64,000 bases of DNA from G965220825 sp965220825 (GTDB taxonomy: Bacteria > Pseudomonadota > Alphaproteobacteria > UBA828), in NCBI GenBank assembly GCA_965220825.1, contig OZ244839.1, positions 62,001 to 126,000 of the forward strand, read 5' to 3'. Below the pieces are notes generated by a model. That model did not search any database. It was not told where the DNA came from and worked only from the letters and a program-made list of their open reading frames with translations. Of this stretch, positions 42,927 through 53,063 are shown piece after piece. The position numbers and the translations under genes are program-made. Numbering within the stretch: the stretch's first letter is position 1; the number at the start of each line of letters is the position of its first letter.

Positions 42927-45900
42927 TTATTCCGGCAGCCAGATCAGGCGGGGCGCGTCGGTGAAGAGGAGGCCGCACGAGATGGTGCGGCCGGGAAAGA
43001 TGGCGGCAAGCGCCTGGCGGTAGGCCGACATCTGTTGGCGGTATTCCGCCGGCACGTCGTTCGATGAAGGGGGCGGCGCCCAACCGCTCTTGTAGTCGAG
43101 TGCGACCACCCTTCCCTCCGTTACCAGCAGCCGGTCGATCCGGCCCGAGATGCGCCGGCCCCCCACGAATGCTGCGATCGGCGCCTCGGCCAGCGCGTTC
43201 GGCACGAAGACGGGCGCGAATGCGGGTTCCGCGAGCAGGCTCAGGCAGCGGCGGATCAGCTCCTCCCGTTCCCGGTCGTCCAGGCCGCTCGATGCCAGCA
43301 GGCGCTCCGCCGCACCGCGCCGCGCTTCGGGCGCGAGCGGCGGCAGGCATTCCAGAAGCCGGTGGACCAGGACGCCCCTCTCCCGTGCGCCACGTCCCCG
43401 CCGGTCGATGGGCGAGCCCGCGCGCGTGCCCTCGCGGGAGGGGGCGAGGGGGCGGGGCGGGGCGGCCTCGGGCGGAGGCGGGCGGTGGAGCCACGCCGGA
43501 GGGGCCGAATCGCGTGGCGGGGGTGGCGTCTCTTCCGGCGCCTCGGGCGGCGCGGCGGTTTGCGGCTCGGCATAGGCGAGTCCGTCCGGGCCCACGGGCG
43601 TCGCCACGGGCTTGGCTCCCGCAAGGCCGGTCTCCATTCCGCACCGGACCAATTCATACCAGCAACCGTCGTCCGGCTTTCTCTTGTTCCGCCAGCCGCA
43701 GACATAGAGCCGGTCCTCCGCACGGGTCATGGCGACGTAGAGCAGGCGGCGATATTCCCGCGCCTCGGCGGCCTTGGCGTTTTCCCGCGCGGCGCGGCTC
43801 ACCTTGCTATCCCGCTCCGCCCGGCCGGGCCAGAGCAGCGCCGCCGCTGCCGGATCCTCCCCGTCGCCGCCCGACTCCTCCAGCCACAGAAGGCGGTCTT
43901 GATTCCGGGGCGCCCGCAGCGTGTCGGGCAGGAAGATGATGGGGGCCTGGAGCCCCTTGGCGCCGTGGACGGTCATGATCCGCACCTCGTCGCGGCCCTG
44001 CTCCATGTCCCGCGCAATCTCGGCGCGGCCCTCCGCGATCCAGTGCAGGAAGCCCTGGAGGGATGGGGCGTGGTTCCGGCCATATTGCAGCGCGAGGGTC
44101 AGGAACTCGTCAATGGCGTCCGCCGATTCCGGGCCGAGCCGGGCGAGCAGGGCGCGCCGTCCGCCGTGGGCGCCCAGCACCTCCGAATAGAACTCGAAGG
44201 GCGGCAGGGTGCGGGCGAGCGCGCGGAAGGTATCGAACGCGCGGGCGGCCTCCGCGAAGGCAGGCGAATCCTTGCGCTTCTCCGCGAGTGCCTGCCAGAG
44301 GTTCCGTTCGCCGCGCCCATGGGCAAGCACGAACAGCGCGTCCTCGTCGAGCTCCACCAGCGGGCTCTTGAGGACCGTTGCGAGCGTCAGGCTGTCGCCC
44401 GGCAGCAGGCAGCTATTGCCGAGGGCGATCAGATCCATGACGGCGATCTGTTCCGTCAGCACCATCCGGTCCACGCCGGCGACCGGTACGCTCCGGGCCT
44501 TCAGCGCGCGGAGAAGATGGTCCACGAAGGCGTCGCGGCGGCGCACCAGCACCATCACGTCGCCGGGCGCCACCCGCCGGTTCCGGGACTCGAGCCACGC
44601 GCCCTCCGCGGGCTCAGGCTCCACCGTCCAGCCTGCAACGGTCCCGGCGATGGCGGCGGCAAGCCGGGCGGCGGGATCGTCCGCCTCGTCGTCGTCCGGT
44701 ACGGTCCAGGGTTCGGGCTCCGCGACGCCGGCGGGTGCCACCACGGGCCATAGTTCCACCCGGCCGCCTTCGCCGCGGCGCTCGACCTCGTGACGGAGCG
44801 CTTCACCCGCCGGAATGACGCCGTTGCTTGCCTCGGGCCGGGCGAACACCGCGTCGACTGCGGCCAGCACCGCGCCGGTGGAGCGGAAGGAGCGTGCGAG
44901 CGGCACCTGCGCCCAGGGCAATCCCGCCTCTCCGGCCCTGCCCCGGAAATATGCGCGCATCGCCTCGCCGGCCTCCGGTTCCGCCCCCTGGAAACTGAAG
45001 ATGGACTGCTTCCCGTCGCCCACCGCGAACAGCGTCCGGAGTACGTCCCGCCCGCCACGTCCCGCGAAGAACTCGTCGGCGAACGCGGCCGCGATGGACC
45101 ATTGGGCGCGGCTCGTATCCTGCGCCTCGTCGATCAGAAGATGGTCGATCCCGCCGTCGAGCTTGTAGAGGACCCAGGGCGCGATGCCGGGGTGGCAAAG
45201 CAGGCGGCGGCTCGTCTCGATCTGGTCTTCGTAATCGAGGAAGCCCTGCCGCTTTTTCTCCAGGGCGTAGAGCGCGAGATGGCGGGCCGCGAACCGGATC
45301 AGCGCGGCACTGCTCTCCGCCATCCGTGCCGCGTTGCGCCGCTCGGCGAGCGCCACAATGCGCGTCTGCTCGTCTTTCAAAGTGTCGGCGGCCGCGGGGT
45401 GCTGGGCGGCGACATCCTTGGTGGCGAGCGTCTTGCGGGGCGTCCCCTCCTTGTTCAGGAACGCGCCCATATAGGTGTCGAGGTCGCGCAGGCGGGCGGT
45501 CTCGTCCGCATGGAGCCACCGTTCGATGGTCGATCCGCGCTCTTGGTCCGTCTTCGAGCCTTTGGCGAGCGCCGCGGCGGCCATGCGCAGACCGCTTTCG
45601 TCGAAGACGGGCGCCGTGCAAGCGGCCGCCGCGATGCGTTCGGCGCTGTCGCCGTCCCGGATGTCGAGGCGCTTGCGCACCGCCGCGGCCAGGCCTTCCA
45701 CGGAGCCATGCCGCTCGATCAGCGCCTCGAAGCGCGCGCGCTTCGAGGCTATCTCATCGAGCAGGGAGCCGAACCCGTCCTCTCCCACGGTGGCGGTCAC
45801 TTGGTCCAGCGCCTCGACAAGCGCCGGGTTCTCGCCTTGCCTCGCCTCTTCCAGCGCATGGAACCGGGCGGTCCGCAAGAGGTCGCGGCATGTCGGTTCG

Positions 45901-46325
45901 TCGGCGATGCGGAAATGGGGGGCGATGCCGGCCTCCAGCGGAAAGCGCCGCAGCAGCGACTGGCAAAAGGCGTGGATGGTCTGGATCTTCATCCCGCCGG
46001 CGGTTTCCAGAACCTGAGCGAAGAGGCGCCGCGCGCGGTCCAGAGTGTCCCGGCCGGGTGGAGTGCCCGTGAGCATGGCGAGGTCGGCGGCGAGTTCGGC
46101 GTCGTCGGCGACGGTCCACGCGGCGAGGCCCTTGGATATGCGGGCGGCCATCTCCGCCGCCGCAGCGCGCGTGAAGGTGAGGCACAGAATGCGCTCCGGC
46201 GGTGTGCCGCCGAGCAGCAAACGAAGCACGCGATCGGTCAGCACTTTCGTCTTGCCGGTCCCGGCATGGGCGTTCACCCAGACCGAGACCTCCGGCGCGG
46301 AAGCCTGACGTTGTGCCGCCGTCAT
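42927..46325 (-). CDS. addA: AddA-type double-strand-break helicase-nuclease
   Basis: 1132 residues from ATG 46325, overlapping the addB stop (ATGA). Processes DNA ends for RecA loading, with AddB. UvrD-like helicase domains: Walker A VNAHAGTGKTKVL, CLTFTRAAAAEMAARI, TIHAFCQSLLRRFPLEAG, Walker B LLIDEAQDTS, VGDGKQSIFSFQGAEP and MTVHGAKGLQAPI. The C-terminal RecB-family nuclease is visible as LVTEGRVVALDYKSGW. It lacks a clear Chi-recognition signature. The upstream extension of the frame to 46478 is rejected. Confidence 0.95.
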   Translation of the reverse strand: MTAAQRQASAPEVSVWVNAHAGTGKTKVLTDRVLRLLLGGTPPERILCLTFTRAAAAEMAARISKGLAAWTVADDAELAADLAMLTGTPPGRDTLDRARRLFAQVLETAGGMKIQTIHAFCQSLLRRFPLEAGIAPHFRIADEPTCRDLLRTARFHALEEARQGENPALVEALDQVTATVGEDGFGSLLDEIASKRARFEALIERHGSVEGLAAAVRKRLDIRDGDSAERIAAAACTAPVFDESGLRMAAAALAKGSKTDQERGSTIERWLHADETARLRDLDTYMGAFLNKEGTPRKTLATKDVAAQHPAAADTLKDEQTRIVALAERRNAARMAESSAALIRFAARHLALYALEKKRQGFLDYEDQIETSRRLLCHPGIAPWVLYKLDGGIDHLLIDEAQDTSRAQWSIAAAFADEFFAGRGGRDVLRTLFAVGDGKQSIFSFQGAEPEAGEAMRAYFRGRAGEAGLPWAQVPLARSFRSTGAVLAAVDAVFARPEASNGVIPAGEALRHEVERRGEGGRVELWPVVAPAGVAEPEPWTVPDDDEADDPAARLAAAIAGTVAGWTVEPEPAEGAWLESRNRRVAPGDVMVLVRRRDAFVDHLLRALKARSVPVAGVDRMVLTEQIAVMDLIALGNSCLLPGDSLTLATVLKSPLVELDEDALFVLAHGRGERNLWQALAEKRKDSPAFAEAARAFDTFRALARTLPPFEFYSEVLGAHGGRRALLARLGPESADAIDEFLTLALQYGRNHAPSLQGFLHWIAEGRAEIARDMEQGRDEVRIMTVHGAKGLQAPIIFLPDTLRAPRNQDRLLWLEESGGDGEDPAAAALLWPGRAERDSKVSRAARENAKAAEAREYRRLLYVAMTRAEDRLYVCGWRNKRKPDDGCWYELVRCGMETGLAGAKPVATPVGPDGLAYAEPQTAAPPEAPEETPPPPRDSAPPAWLHRPPPPEAAPPRPLAPSREGTRAGSPIDRRGRGARERGVLVHRLLECLPPLAPEARRGAAERLLASSGLDDREREELIRRCLSLLAEPAFAPVFVPNALAEAPIAAFVGGRRISGRIDRLLVTEGRVVALDYKSGWAPPPSSNDVPAEYRQQMSAYRQALAAIFPGRTISCGLLFTDAPRLIWLPE

Positions 46326-49303
46326 CCGTCGTCCTCTCCGGCGACGGACCACTCCTTGACCCGCGCGAGATGGGCGTAGTCGTTCCATGCTTGGCTGCGT
46401 TTGGAACCCGTCGCCGGACGGTAGGGGGTCTGCGCGTCGTCGAAGCGGGACACCAGCATCTGGAGACCGGTGAGGCATTCATCCGCGAGAGTCCGGGGGT
46501 CGCCGCGTATTTCCTTGATTTCTCCGGCGGTCTCGGCCCCGATCAGCTTCCAGTAGGCGAGCGTTTCCACAGTGTTCGCAGGGACTCCCTCGAAGCCGCC
46601 CGCAGCCGCGATCGCCGCTTCCAGCGGCAGCTGGGGCCGCCGTCCTTGAATGACCGCCTTTCCGCTCGGGATGGCGCCGGTCTTGTAGTCGACGATCTCG
46701 AGTGAGCCCGACGGCGCCCGGTCGATCCGATCCGCGACTGCGCTCAGCACGAAAGGGCCACCGGGCGCAGGGAGCGGCAGGGTGCCTTTCACCTCCGTCG
46801 CGAGCGGTACGAGCCGGCCCTGACGCGCCCGCTGGGTGTCTACGAACCAGCGTGCGATACGCGCGAAGCGGGGTTGCCAGAAGGCGAGGACCGCGGGCCG
46901 GGAGACGGTTTCGGCGAAACGTCTCGAGCCGATCTTCAGCAGGATTCGCTCTGCGTCGTCGGGGAGCGCATCACCATATTGGCTGAGAAATTCTTCCAGA
47001 ATCCCATGGATCGCGATGCCGCGCTCAGCGGCCGTGGGGTCGGCATCGATGGGCTCGAGCGGCTTCAACCCGAGGATGGTCCGGGCATAGATGGAATAGG
47101 GGTCCTGCAGCCAGGTCTCGATGCGGGTAACGGAAAGCTCGCGTGGCCGGACGCTCACCGGCGGCCGCGGTTCGGGCCGGGGCCAAGGCTTCGGGGGCGC
47201 ATCGGGCCGGTCGAGGGAGGCCCACCAGCCGCGCAGCACGCCTTCCCGCTCTCGAAGCGTGCCGGCAATCCGGGTCTCGCGGTCGAGCATCGCGTCGAGC
47301 CTGGTCAACCAGCGCGATGCGAGGGTCGGCGTGCCGCCCACCCGGGTCGAGCGGGTGAGGTAGACGGTCTCCGCACCGCAGCACTGTGCGAAGTCGTGGG
47401 CCGAAAGCCCGATACGGTGTTCCAGCGGAGGCAGGCCGAAAGACGTACGCATGGGCCTGCTCATCCAGGGGTCTTCGCCGGAGTCCCGCGGCCAGGAGTC
47501 TTCGTTGAGGCCGCCCAGTATCATGCAGTCCGCTTGCCGCAGGCGGGCTTCAAGCGGCCCGAGAATCTGCAGGCGGGGATGCCGGCCATAGACCGGCCGG
47601 ACCACTTGGCCCTCCATCAGCACGTCCAGCAGCGCCGGATAGCCGGCGGACGGTGCCACCGGCGGCAGGGCGGGTGCTGCGTCGGCCAATTCCGAGACGA
47701 AGCGATGGGCCGCCGCGCCCTCCGCGCCGGACCAGAGCCGGTCCGTCCCCGTTTCATCGTCGCTCGCGGCAAGCCATTCCGCGAAACCGACGTGGGCGGC
47801 GAGGAGGGCTCGCAGTGCAGCGCGAGGCCGATCCAGGGACTGGGCGAACGGCGACAGGCCTTCCTTCAGGCCTGCGAGCCAGGACCGGAGCGCCGGGTCT
47901 CCGGCTCCCAGCGCGGCAAGAAGCCCTTCGATGCCCGGGGCGGGGCGGGGGCCGCGAAGCACCGCCCGCTCCAGCCTGCGAACCTGTCGCCGGAAAGTGT
48001 CTTGGGCCTGTCCGCCCGCCGCGAGAGGATGCTTGAGTGCCGCCAGAAGCGGGATGGGGGCGGCTTTCTCCGCGCCGAGTTGGGCGGTAAGCCGCAGGAA
48101 TGTGCCAGGCGCCGTATCCCCGAGCGGCGTGCCGCCCGAATCGTCGACCTCGATCCCCCAGCGATGGAGTTCCGCCGCGACACGCCGTGCCAGCGCGCGG
48201 TCCGCGGTGACGAGGGCGGCGCTGCGCCCGGGCGTCTCCAGCTGCTCGCGCAGGATCAGGGCGATGATGCCCGCTTCGTCGTGCGGGTTGGCGCAGTCGA
48301 TCCGTTGCAGCTTGTGGAGCGTGGTCTCGTCCAGGGGCGCCAGGGTGCGCCAAGCCGTGGTGGTTTCGGCAGGCCGCATGGCGTCCGCGATCAGCCGCGT
48401 CCGTGCGACGGCGCCGCGCCGCGGCGCGCCGGCGGGCCACGGACATACGTCGCCGCGTTCGATCTCCAGCCGTTCCAACAGCCGTTTCAGCGCGTGCTGA
48501 GGGTGGGTGGGCCCGATGGCGTCCCAAGTCCGGTCGTCGGCCTCCACGTCCAGGCCGGGCAGTACGATGCAGCCTTGGGGAAGGCGCGCGATAGCCGCAA
48601 GCAGATCCGCCGTCGCCGGCACGCTTCCGGTGGAGCCTGCGGCGATTACCGGGTTCTCGGGTGCGTTCCCCTCCCAGTGCCGCCTGAGCCGGTCGGAGAG
48701 CGCATTGCGCCGCGCCACCGGATCCATGAGGCCTTCCTCCGCCAGGATCGCGGGCCAATGGTCCGTGACCAGCGTGAGAAAGCGCAGGATGTCCTGCCAG
48801 TGCGCCGCATAGTCTTCCGGTGCGAGCGTACGCAACGAACGGGCGTCCAGCCGGGAGATCTGAATCTCATCGAGCAGTTCCTCGAGCGCTTGCGCGAGGC
48901 GAACGGCGTGATCAACCGTACCGCCGCCGAGACCCGTGCCCCTTCGGGTCCCTTCCAGGCGGTGGATCAGATGGGCGAGCCGGAGCCGGCGTGCGAGCGG
49001 TGAGATCGCGGGGGGCAGCGCGGCGCCGTCCTCCCGTTCGCCGAGGTCGAGCCCGGCCTCGTCTTCGCCGGCGTCGGCAACCGGTGCGATGCGGGGCAGA
49101 AGGAACGCGCCGCCCGTCGCCCGCTCCAGCATAGCGTCCTGGAGTGTGCGGCAGGCCCGCCTCGTGGGGAGCAGAACGGTCATGCGGCTCAATGCCAACG
49201 GATCTTCGAGATCGACCGGGAAGACGCGTCCCGAGAGCAAGCCGTCCGCCAACGCATCGACGAAGGATAGATGGGGGGGGACCGTATAGACGGCCGGGGT
49301 CAC
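46322..49303 (-). CDS. addB: AddB-type subunit of the helicase-nuclease
   Basis: 993 residues from GTG 49303, the alphaproteobacterial AddB size. It begins VYTVPPHLSFVDALADGLL and carries an inactivated helicase-like N-terminus (VLLPTRRACRTLQDAM) instead of a true P-loop. LGGLNEDSWPRD is typical of the family. The C-terminal nuclease domain is seen in GSLEIVDYKTGAIPSGKAV. The GTG shares bases with the murU stop (GTGA). Cooperates with AddA in recombinational repair. Confidence 0.93.
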   Translation of the reverse strand: MTPAVYTVPPHLSFVDALADGLLSGRVFPVDLEDPLALSRMTVLLPTRRACRTLQDAMLERATGGAFLLPRIAPVADAGEDEAGLDLGEREDGAALPPAISPLARRLRLAHLIHRLEGTRRGTGLGGGTVDHAVRLAQALEELLDEIQISRLDARSLRTLAPEDYAAHWQDILRFLTLVTDHWPAILAEEGLMDPVARRNALSDRLRRHWEGNAPENPVIAAGSTGSVPATADLLAAIARLPQGCIVLPGLDVEADDRTWDAIGPTHPQHALKRLLERLEIERGDVCPWPAGAPRRGAVARTRLIADAMRPAETTTAWRTLAPLDETTLHKLQRIDCANPHDEAGIIALILREQLETPGRSAALVTADRALARRVAAELHRWGIEVDDSGGTPLGDTAPGTFLRLTAQLGAEKAAPIPLLAALKHPLAAGGQAQDTFRRQVRRLERAVLRGPRPAPGIEGLLAALGAGDPALRSWLAGLKEGLSPFAQSLDRPRAALRALLAAHVGFAEWLAASDDETGTDRLWSGAEGAAAHRFVSELADAAPALPPVAPSAGYPALLDVLMEGQVVRPVYGRHPRLQILGPLEARLRQADCMILGGLNEDSWPRDSGEDPWMSRPMRTSFGLPPLEHRIGLSAHDFAQCCGAETVYLTRSTRVGGTPTLASRWLTRLDAMLDRETRIAGTLREREGVLRGWWASLDRPDAPPKPWPRPEPRPPVSVRPRELSVTRIETWLQDPYSIYARTILGLKPLEPIDADPTAAERGIAIHGILEEFLSQYGDALPDDAERILLKIGSRRFAETVSRPAVLAFWQPRFARIARWFVDTQRARQGRLVPLATEVKGTLPLPAPGGPFVLSAVADRIDRAPSGSLEIVDYKTGAIPSGKAVIQGRRPQLPLEAAIAAAGGFEGVPANTVETLAYWKLIGAETAGEIKEIRGDPRTLADECLTGLQMLVSRFDDAQTPYRPATGSKRSQAWNDYAHLARVKEWSVAGEDDG

Positions 49304-50034
49304 CTGCGTTCCTCTTCGGTGGCGAAATGGCGTTCGCCCGCGGCGAGTCCTTTCGGCGAGCCGGCGTGGAGCATGCCGCCTTCATGGGCGATCCCGTACA
49401 GCCGGCCTCTGGCGATGGCTTCGTCGTAGTGGCGGTTGAGCGAATAGGGGCCGTCGGGGGCGCCGTCGAACAGGCGTGGATGCAGGCACTGCACGCCGGT
49501 GAAAACGAAGGGCGCGGCGTGCGTCTGCGTGCGCCGTGCGAGCTTCCCGTCTCTGTCGAGGAGAAAATCCCCCTTGCCGTCATAACCCTGCACACGGTCT
49601 ATCGGGCAGAGGAGCAGCAGCGCGTCCATGGCGCGTTCGTCCCATGCCGCCCGGAGACGCCGCAGTGCGGCCGCCGGGTCGCCGGTGAGGATCGTATCGC
49701 TGTTCAAGACATAGAACGGCGCGTCCTGAAAGCGGTGTAGTGCGCGGCGCACGCCGCCGCCCGTATCCAGCAGCGTCTCCTCCCGCGAAAGGTGAATCGT
49801 CGGCGCCTCGGGTCGGGCTGCATAGTCGGCGAGGAAGGCTTCGAGTTGCGCCGCCCGGTAGTGGGTGTTCACCACGATCTCGTCGACACCGGCCTGCTCC
49901 AGGGCGGCGAGCGCGTAGACGATCAGTGGTTTGCCGGCGAGCGGCACCAGTGGCTTCGGGCGGGTGGCATCGGCCGCCCGCATGCGGAGCCCGAGACCCG
50001 CCGCCAGGACCATGGCGCGCCGTGGCGCATTCAC
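49300..50034 (-). CDS. murU: N-acetylmuramate alpha-1-phosphate uridylyltransferase
   Basis: 244 residues from GTG 50034. Nucleotidyltransferase with signature MVLAAGLGLRMRAADATRPKP, VVNTHYRAAQLEAFL, LDTGGGVRRAL and YVLNSDTI. MurU makes UDP-MurNAc from MurNAc-1-phosphate in the cell-wall recycling route that bypasses MurA. The neighbouring kinase gene (amgK), coupled by a GTGA overlap, supports MurU over a generic sugar-phosphate transferase. Confidence 0.9.
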   Translation of the reverse strand: MNAPRRAMVLAAGLGLRMRAADATRPKPLVPLAGKPLIVYALAALEQAGVDEIVVNTHYRAAQLEAFLADYAARPEAPTIHLSREETLLDTGGGVRRALHRFQDAPFYVLNSDTILTGDPAAALRRLRAAWDERAMDALLLLCPIDRVQGYDGKGDFLLDRDGKLARRTQTHAAPFVFTGVQCLHPRLFDGAPDGPYSLNRHYDEAIARGRLYGIAHEGGMLHAGSPKGLAAGERHFATEEERR

Positions 50035-51041
50035 GCCGCCGCTCCTTGTCCGCGCTCAGGAACCCAGCGGTCGAACCAGGCGCGCACCGGCGCAAGCGCA
50101 GGATGGGCGAGGTTGGCTTCGAGATGGTTCCATACGCGCGGGAGGTGGGAGAGATAGGCGCGCTTGCCGTCGCGTTCCGCGAGTCGAGAGAAGACTCCGA
50201 GGATGCGGATGCTCCGCTGCGCACCGAGGATTCCATAGACGGCACGGAAGCGCGGCTCGTCATGCGCGCGCGACGCGGCGAGGTAGCGCGTCGTCATGGC
50301 GTCTTCCAGACCGGGCGCCAGGTCGCGCCTTGCATCCTGGAGGAGCGAGACGAGATCGTAGGCGGCCGGCGCGGCGCGGGCGTCCTGGAAATCCAGCAGT
50401 CCGATCCGTTGCGCATCCCGAAGCGTAGCATCGCCGGTGCCGCGGGCGGGGAGCCACATCAGGTTCCCGGCGTGGAAATCCCGCAGGCACAACACGTCGC
50501 GCGCTTCCGCCACAAGGTCGAGTGGGTGTTGCCAGGCGTCCGCGAACCCGCGGCGGGCGCGATCATTGGCACCCGGTCGCGCGCCGGGGCCGCAAGCGAG
50601 AAAGAGCGAGGCGTCCCTCAGCAGCCACGCCGCGTCGTAGCGCAGAAGGCCGCGCGGGGCAGGCCGGCGATGGAGTGCAACGAGGAGGTCGGTCGCCGCC
50701 TCGTAGAGCATCTTCTCCAGCGCACCGTCGCGTGCATCGGCGAGAAGTGCGGTGAAGCTCGTATCGCCGAAATCCTCCAGCAGCAGCAAGCCGGCGCCGC
50801 GGTCTTCGGCGTGGATTGCCGGCGTGCGGAAGCCGAGACCCGCCAGCAGGCCGGCAACGGAGACGAAGGCGTCCAGGGACTCGTCCGGCGGTGCGTCCAT
50901 GAGCACGGCGGTCGCGCCGTCCGCCCGGGTGAGGCGCTCGTAGTGTCGCTGGGATGCATCGCCCGCGAGCGGCGTGCGCCGGGCGCCGCCCCAGCCGGCG
51001 CGCGCAAGAAACGTACCGAGCCGAACCCCGCGGCCCGTCAC
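50031..51041 (-). CDS. amgK: N-acetylmuramate/N-acetylglucosamine 1-kinase (APH-fold)
   Basis: 336 residues from GTG 51041. Aminoglycoside-phosphotransferase fold: PLAGDASQRHYERLTRADG (nucleotide loop), LLLEDFGDTSF, catalytic LCLRDFHAGNLMW with the Brenner-type H-D/N pattern, and IGLLDFQDARAAPAAYDL with the Mg-binding Asp. AmgK phosphorylates the anomeric hydroxyl of MurNAc for MurU. The GTG overlaps the tsaE stop. The open frame upstream to 51098 is inside tsaE. Confidence 0.9.
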   Translation of the reverse strand: MTGRGVRLGTFLARAGWGGARRTPLAGDASQRHYERLTRADGATAVLMDAPPDESLDAFVSVAGLLAGLGFRTPAIHAEDRGAGLLLLEDFGDTSFTALLADARDGALEKMLYEAATDLLVALHRRPAPRGLLRYDAAWLLRDASLFLACGPGARPGANDRARRGFADAWQHPLDLVAEARDVLCLRDFHAGNLMWLPARGTGDATLRDAQRIGLLDFQDARAAPAAYDLVSLLQDARRDLAPGLEDAMTTRYLAASRAHDEPRFRAVYGILGAQRSIRILGVFSRLAERDGKRAYLSHLPRVWNHLEANLAHPALAPVRAWFDRWVPERGQGAAA

Positions 51042-51562
51042 CCGAGGCTCCGTCCCAGGGCCTCCGAGCGAGGCCCGTGGGACGCAAGCACCGCCCATCG
51101 CTCGTTGTCCGCGCCGGCCGCCGTGAGGCGCAGTTCAAGCCAGTCTTCCTGCAAGGCGTCACCGAGCCGCTCGGGCCATTCGATCAGCGAGAGGCCGGTG
51201 GCGAAGGCTTCCTCAAGGCCGAGTTCGTGAGCTTCGGTCGCTTCACGGATGCGGTAGAGGTCGAAATGCCACACCGTGCCGCTCTCATGCTCGTAGGTCT
51301 GCGCCAGGGTGAAGGTCGGGCTCGGCACTTCTTCGTCCGGCCGTCCCGTTCGGGCGCGGATGAAAGCGCGGGCAAAGGCGGTTTTCCCACTGCCGAGTGG
51401 GCCGCAAAGCCCCAATACGTCGCCGATGCGGGCCGAGGCCGCGAGCCGTGCCGCCAGCCGCTCGGTCTCGGCGAGCGAGCGCAGGTGGAGGGGTGATGGT
51501 AGCGATGCGGCCGCGCCCCCGGCGCCCTTGTCCCTGACGGAGCGGTCGGGGTCGTGGCGCAC
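51038..51562 (-). CDS. tsaE: tRNA threonylcarbamoyladenosine biosynthesis ATPase
   Basis: 174 residues from GTG 51562. P-loop GDVLGLCGPLGSGKTAFARAF, SPTFTLAQTYE, VWHFDLYRI and LIEWPERLGD are diagnostic of TsaE, the ATPase that cycles the TsaBD complex making t6A in ANN-decoding tRNAs. The first ~25 residues are unusual, and a GTG at 51538 is a possible alternative start. It lies 11 bases after ahcY. Confidence 0.93.
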   Translation of the reverse strand: MRHDPDRSVRDKGAGGAAASLPSPLHLRSLAETERLAARLAASARIGDVLGLCGPLGSGKTAFARAFIRARTGRPDEEVPSPTFTLAQTYEHESGTVWHFDLYRIREATEAHELGLEEAFATGLSLIEWPERLGDALQEDWLELRLTAAGADNERWAVLASHGPRSEALGRSLG

Positions 51563-51573
51563 CGCACGGTCCG

Positions 51574-52869
51574 TCAGTAGCGGTAGTGGTCGGGTTTGAA
51601 GGGGCCGTCCTGCGGAATCCCTATATAGGCCGCCTGTTTGTCGGTGAGCTTGGTGAGCTTGACGCCGAGCTTTTCCAGATGGAGCGCCGCGACCTTTTCG
51701 TCGAGATGCTTGGGCAGCGTGTAGACGCGCCGCTCGTAGTTCTCGTGGTTCTGCCAGAGTTCGATCTGGGCCAGAACCTGGTTGGAGAACGAGGTGCTCA
51801 TCACGAAGGAAGGATGGCCCGTCGCACAGCCGAGATTCACCAACCGTCCCTTTGCCAGCACGATCAGCCGCTTGCCGTCGGGAAACGCGACCTCGTCCAC
51901 CTGAGGCTTGATCTCCTCCCAGCGGTAGTTGCGGATGGCGTCGATCTCGATCTCGGAATCGAAATGGCCGATATTGCAGACGATGGCACGGTCTTTCATC
52001 TGGCGCATATGCTCCAGCGTGATCACGTCCACATTGCCGGTAGCGGTGACGAAGAGGTCGCCGCGCGGCGCCATCTCCTCCATGGTGGAGAGTTCATAGC
52101 CTTCCATCGCCGCCTGGAGCGCGCAGATCGGGTCGACTTCCGTCACGACCACCCGCGCGCCCTGGCCCCGAAGCGAAGCGGCGCAGCCCTTGCCCACATC
52201 GCCATAGCCGTTCACCACGGCGATCTTGCCGGCGAGCATCACGTCGGTGGCGCGCTTGATGCCGTCGACGAGGCTTTCCCGGCAGCCATAAAGGTTGTCG
52301 AACTTGGACTTCGTCACCGAATCGTTGACGTTGATGGCCGGCGCGCCGAGGGTGCCCGCCTTCTCCATCTCGTATAGCCGCAATACGCCCGTGGTGGTCT
52401 CCTCCGAGATGCCTCTGATCTCCGCCATGTGGGCGGGATCGCCATCGTGCAGATGCTTGGTGAGGTCGCCGCCGTCGTCGAGGATCATGTTTGGGCGCCA
52501 GCCGCCGGGTCCTTCGACGGTGCGCTCGATGCACCAGTCATACTCCTCGTCGGTCTCGCCCTTCCAGGCGAAGACGGGGACGCCCGTCTCGGCGATTGCG
52601 GCGGCGGCGTGATCCTGTGTGGAGAATATGTTGCACGAGCTCCAGCGCACCTCCGCACCGAGTGCGCTGAGCGTCTCGATGAGCACGGCGGTCTGAATGG
52701 TCATGTGGAGGCAACCGGCGATACGTGCGCCGTCAAGCGGGCGAGTGCTGCCGAACTCGGCGCGAAGCGCCATCAGGCCCGGCATCTCCGTCTCCGCGAT
52801 GGCGATCTCCTTGCGCCCCCATTCTGCAAGGGAGAGGTCCTTGACCCTGTAGTCGGCGCCACTGGCCAT
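51574..52869 (-). CDS. ahcY: S-adenosylhomocysteine hydrolase
   Basis: 431 residues. Splits S-adenosylhomocysteine into adenosine and homocysteine using bound NAD, clearing the product of methylations such as those of the corrin pathway. Seen: MTIQTAVLIETL, NIFSTQDHAAAAIA, NAD loop VNGYGDVGKGCAASLRGQGA, NIGHFDSEIEIDAI and the C-terminal HLDEKVAALHLEKLG ending DHYRY. ATG 52869 has TTGGAG upstream. The 194-base leader has no SAH-riboswitch pattern that I can see. Confidence 0.97.
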   Translation of the reverse strand: MASGADYRVKDLSLAEWGRKEIAIAETEMPGLMALRAEFGSTRPLDGARIAGCLHMTIQTAVLIETLSALGAEVRWSSCNIFSTQDHAAAAIAETGVPVFAWKGETDEEYDWCIERTVEGPGGWRPNMILDDGGDLTKHLHDGDPAHMAEIRGISEETTTGVLRLYEMEKAGTLGAPAINVNDSVTKSKFDNLYGCRESLVDGIKRATDVMLAGKIAVVNGYGDVGKGCAASLRGQGARVVVTEVDPICALQAAMEGYELSTMEEMAPRGDLFVTATGNVDVITLEHMRQMKDRAIVCNIGHFDSEIEIDAIRNYRWEEIKPQVDEVAFPDGKRLIVLAKGRLVNLGCATGHPSFVMSTSFSNQVLAQIELWQNHENYERRVYTLPKHLDEKVAALHLEKLGVKLTKLTDKQAAYIGIPQDGPFKPDHYRY

Positions 52870-53063
52870 TGCGGATGCTCCAATTCTCCAGACTGCGAAT
52901 CCGGCGAGCCGCTTCGCGCCTCGCCACGGGCGCGGCTTTTACCACCCGCGCCGAACCCCCACAACAGCCCCGGGTGACCGGCCGTCGGTCCGATCTCCGT
53001 CCGCCCTGCAAGCGCGACGCCTGGCGGTAACCGGCCTTCCTCTCCGCTTCTCGTTGCGGGGGC

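Noticed and set aside
52870..53063. Possible SAH riboswitch before ahcY
   Set aside because: I looked for the conserved SAH-riboswitch core in the 194-base leader and did not find it.
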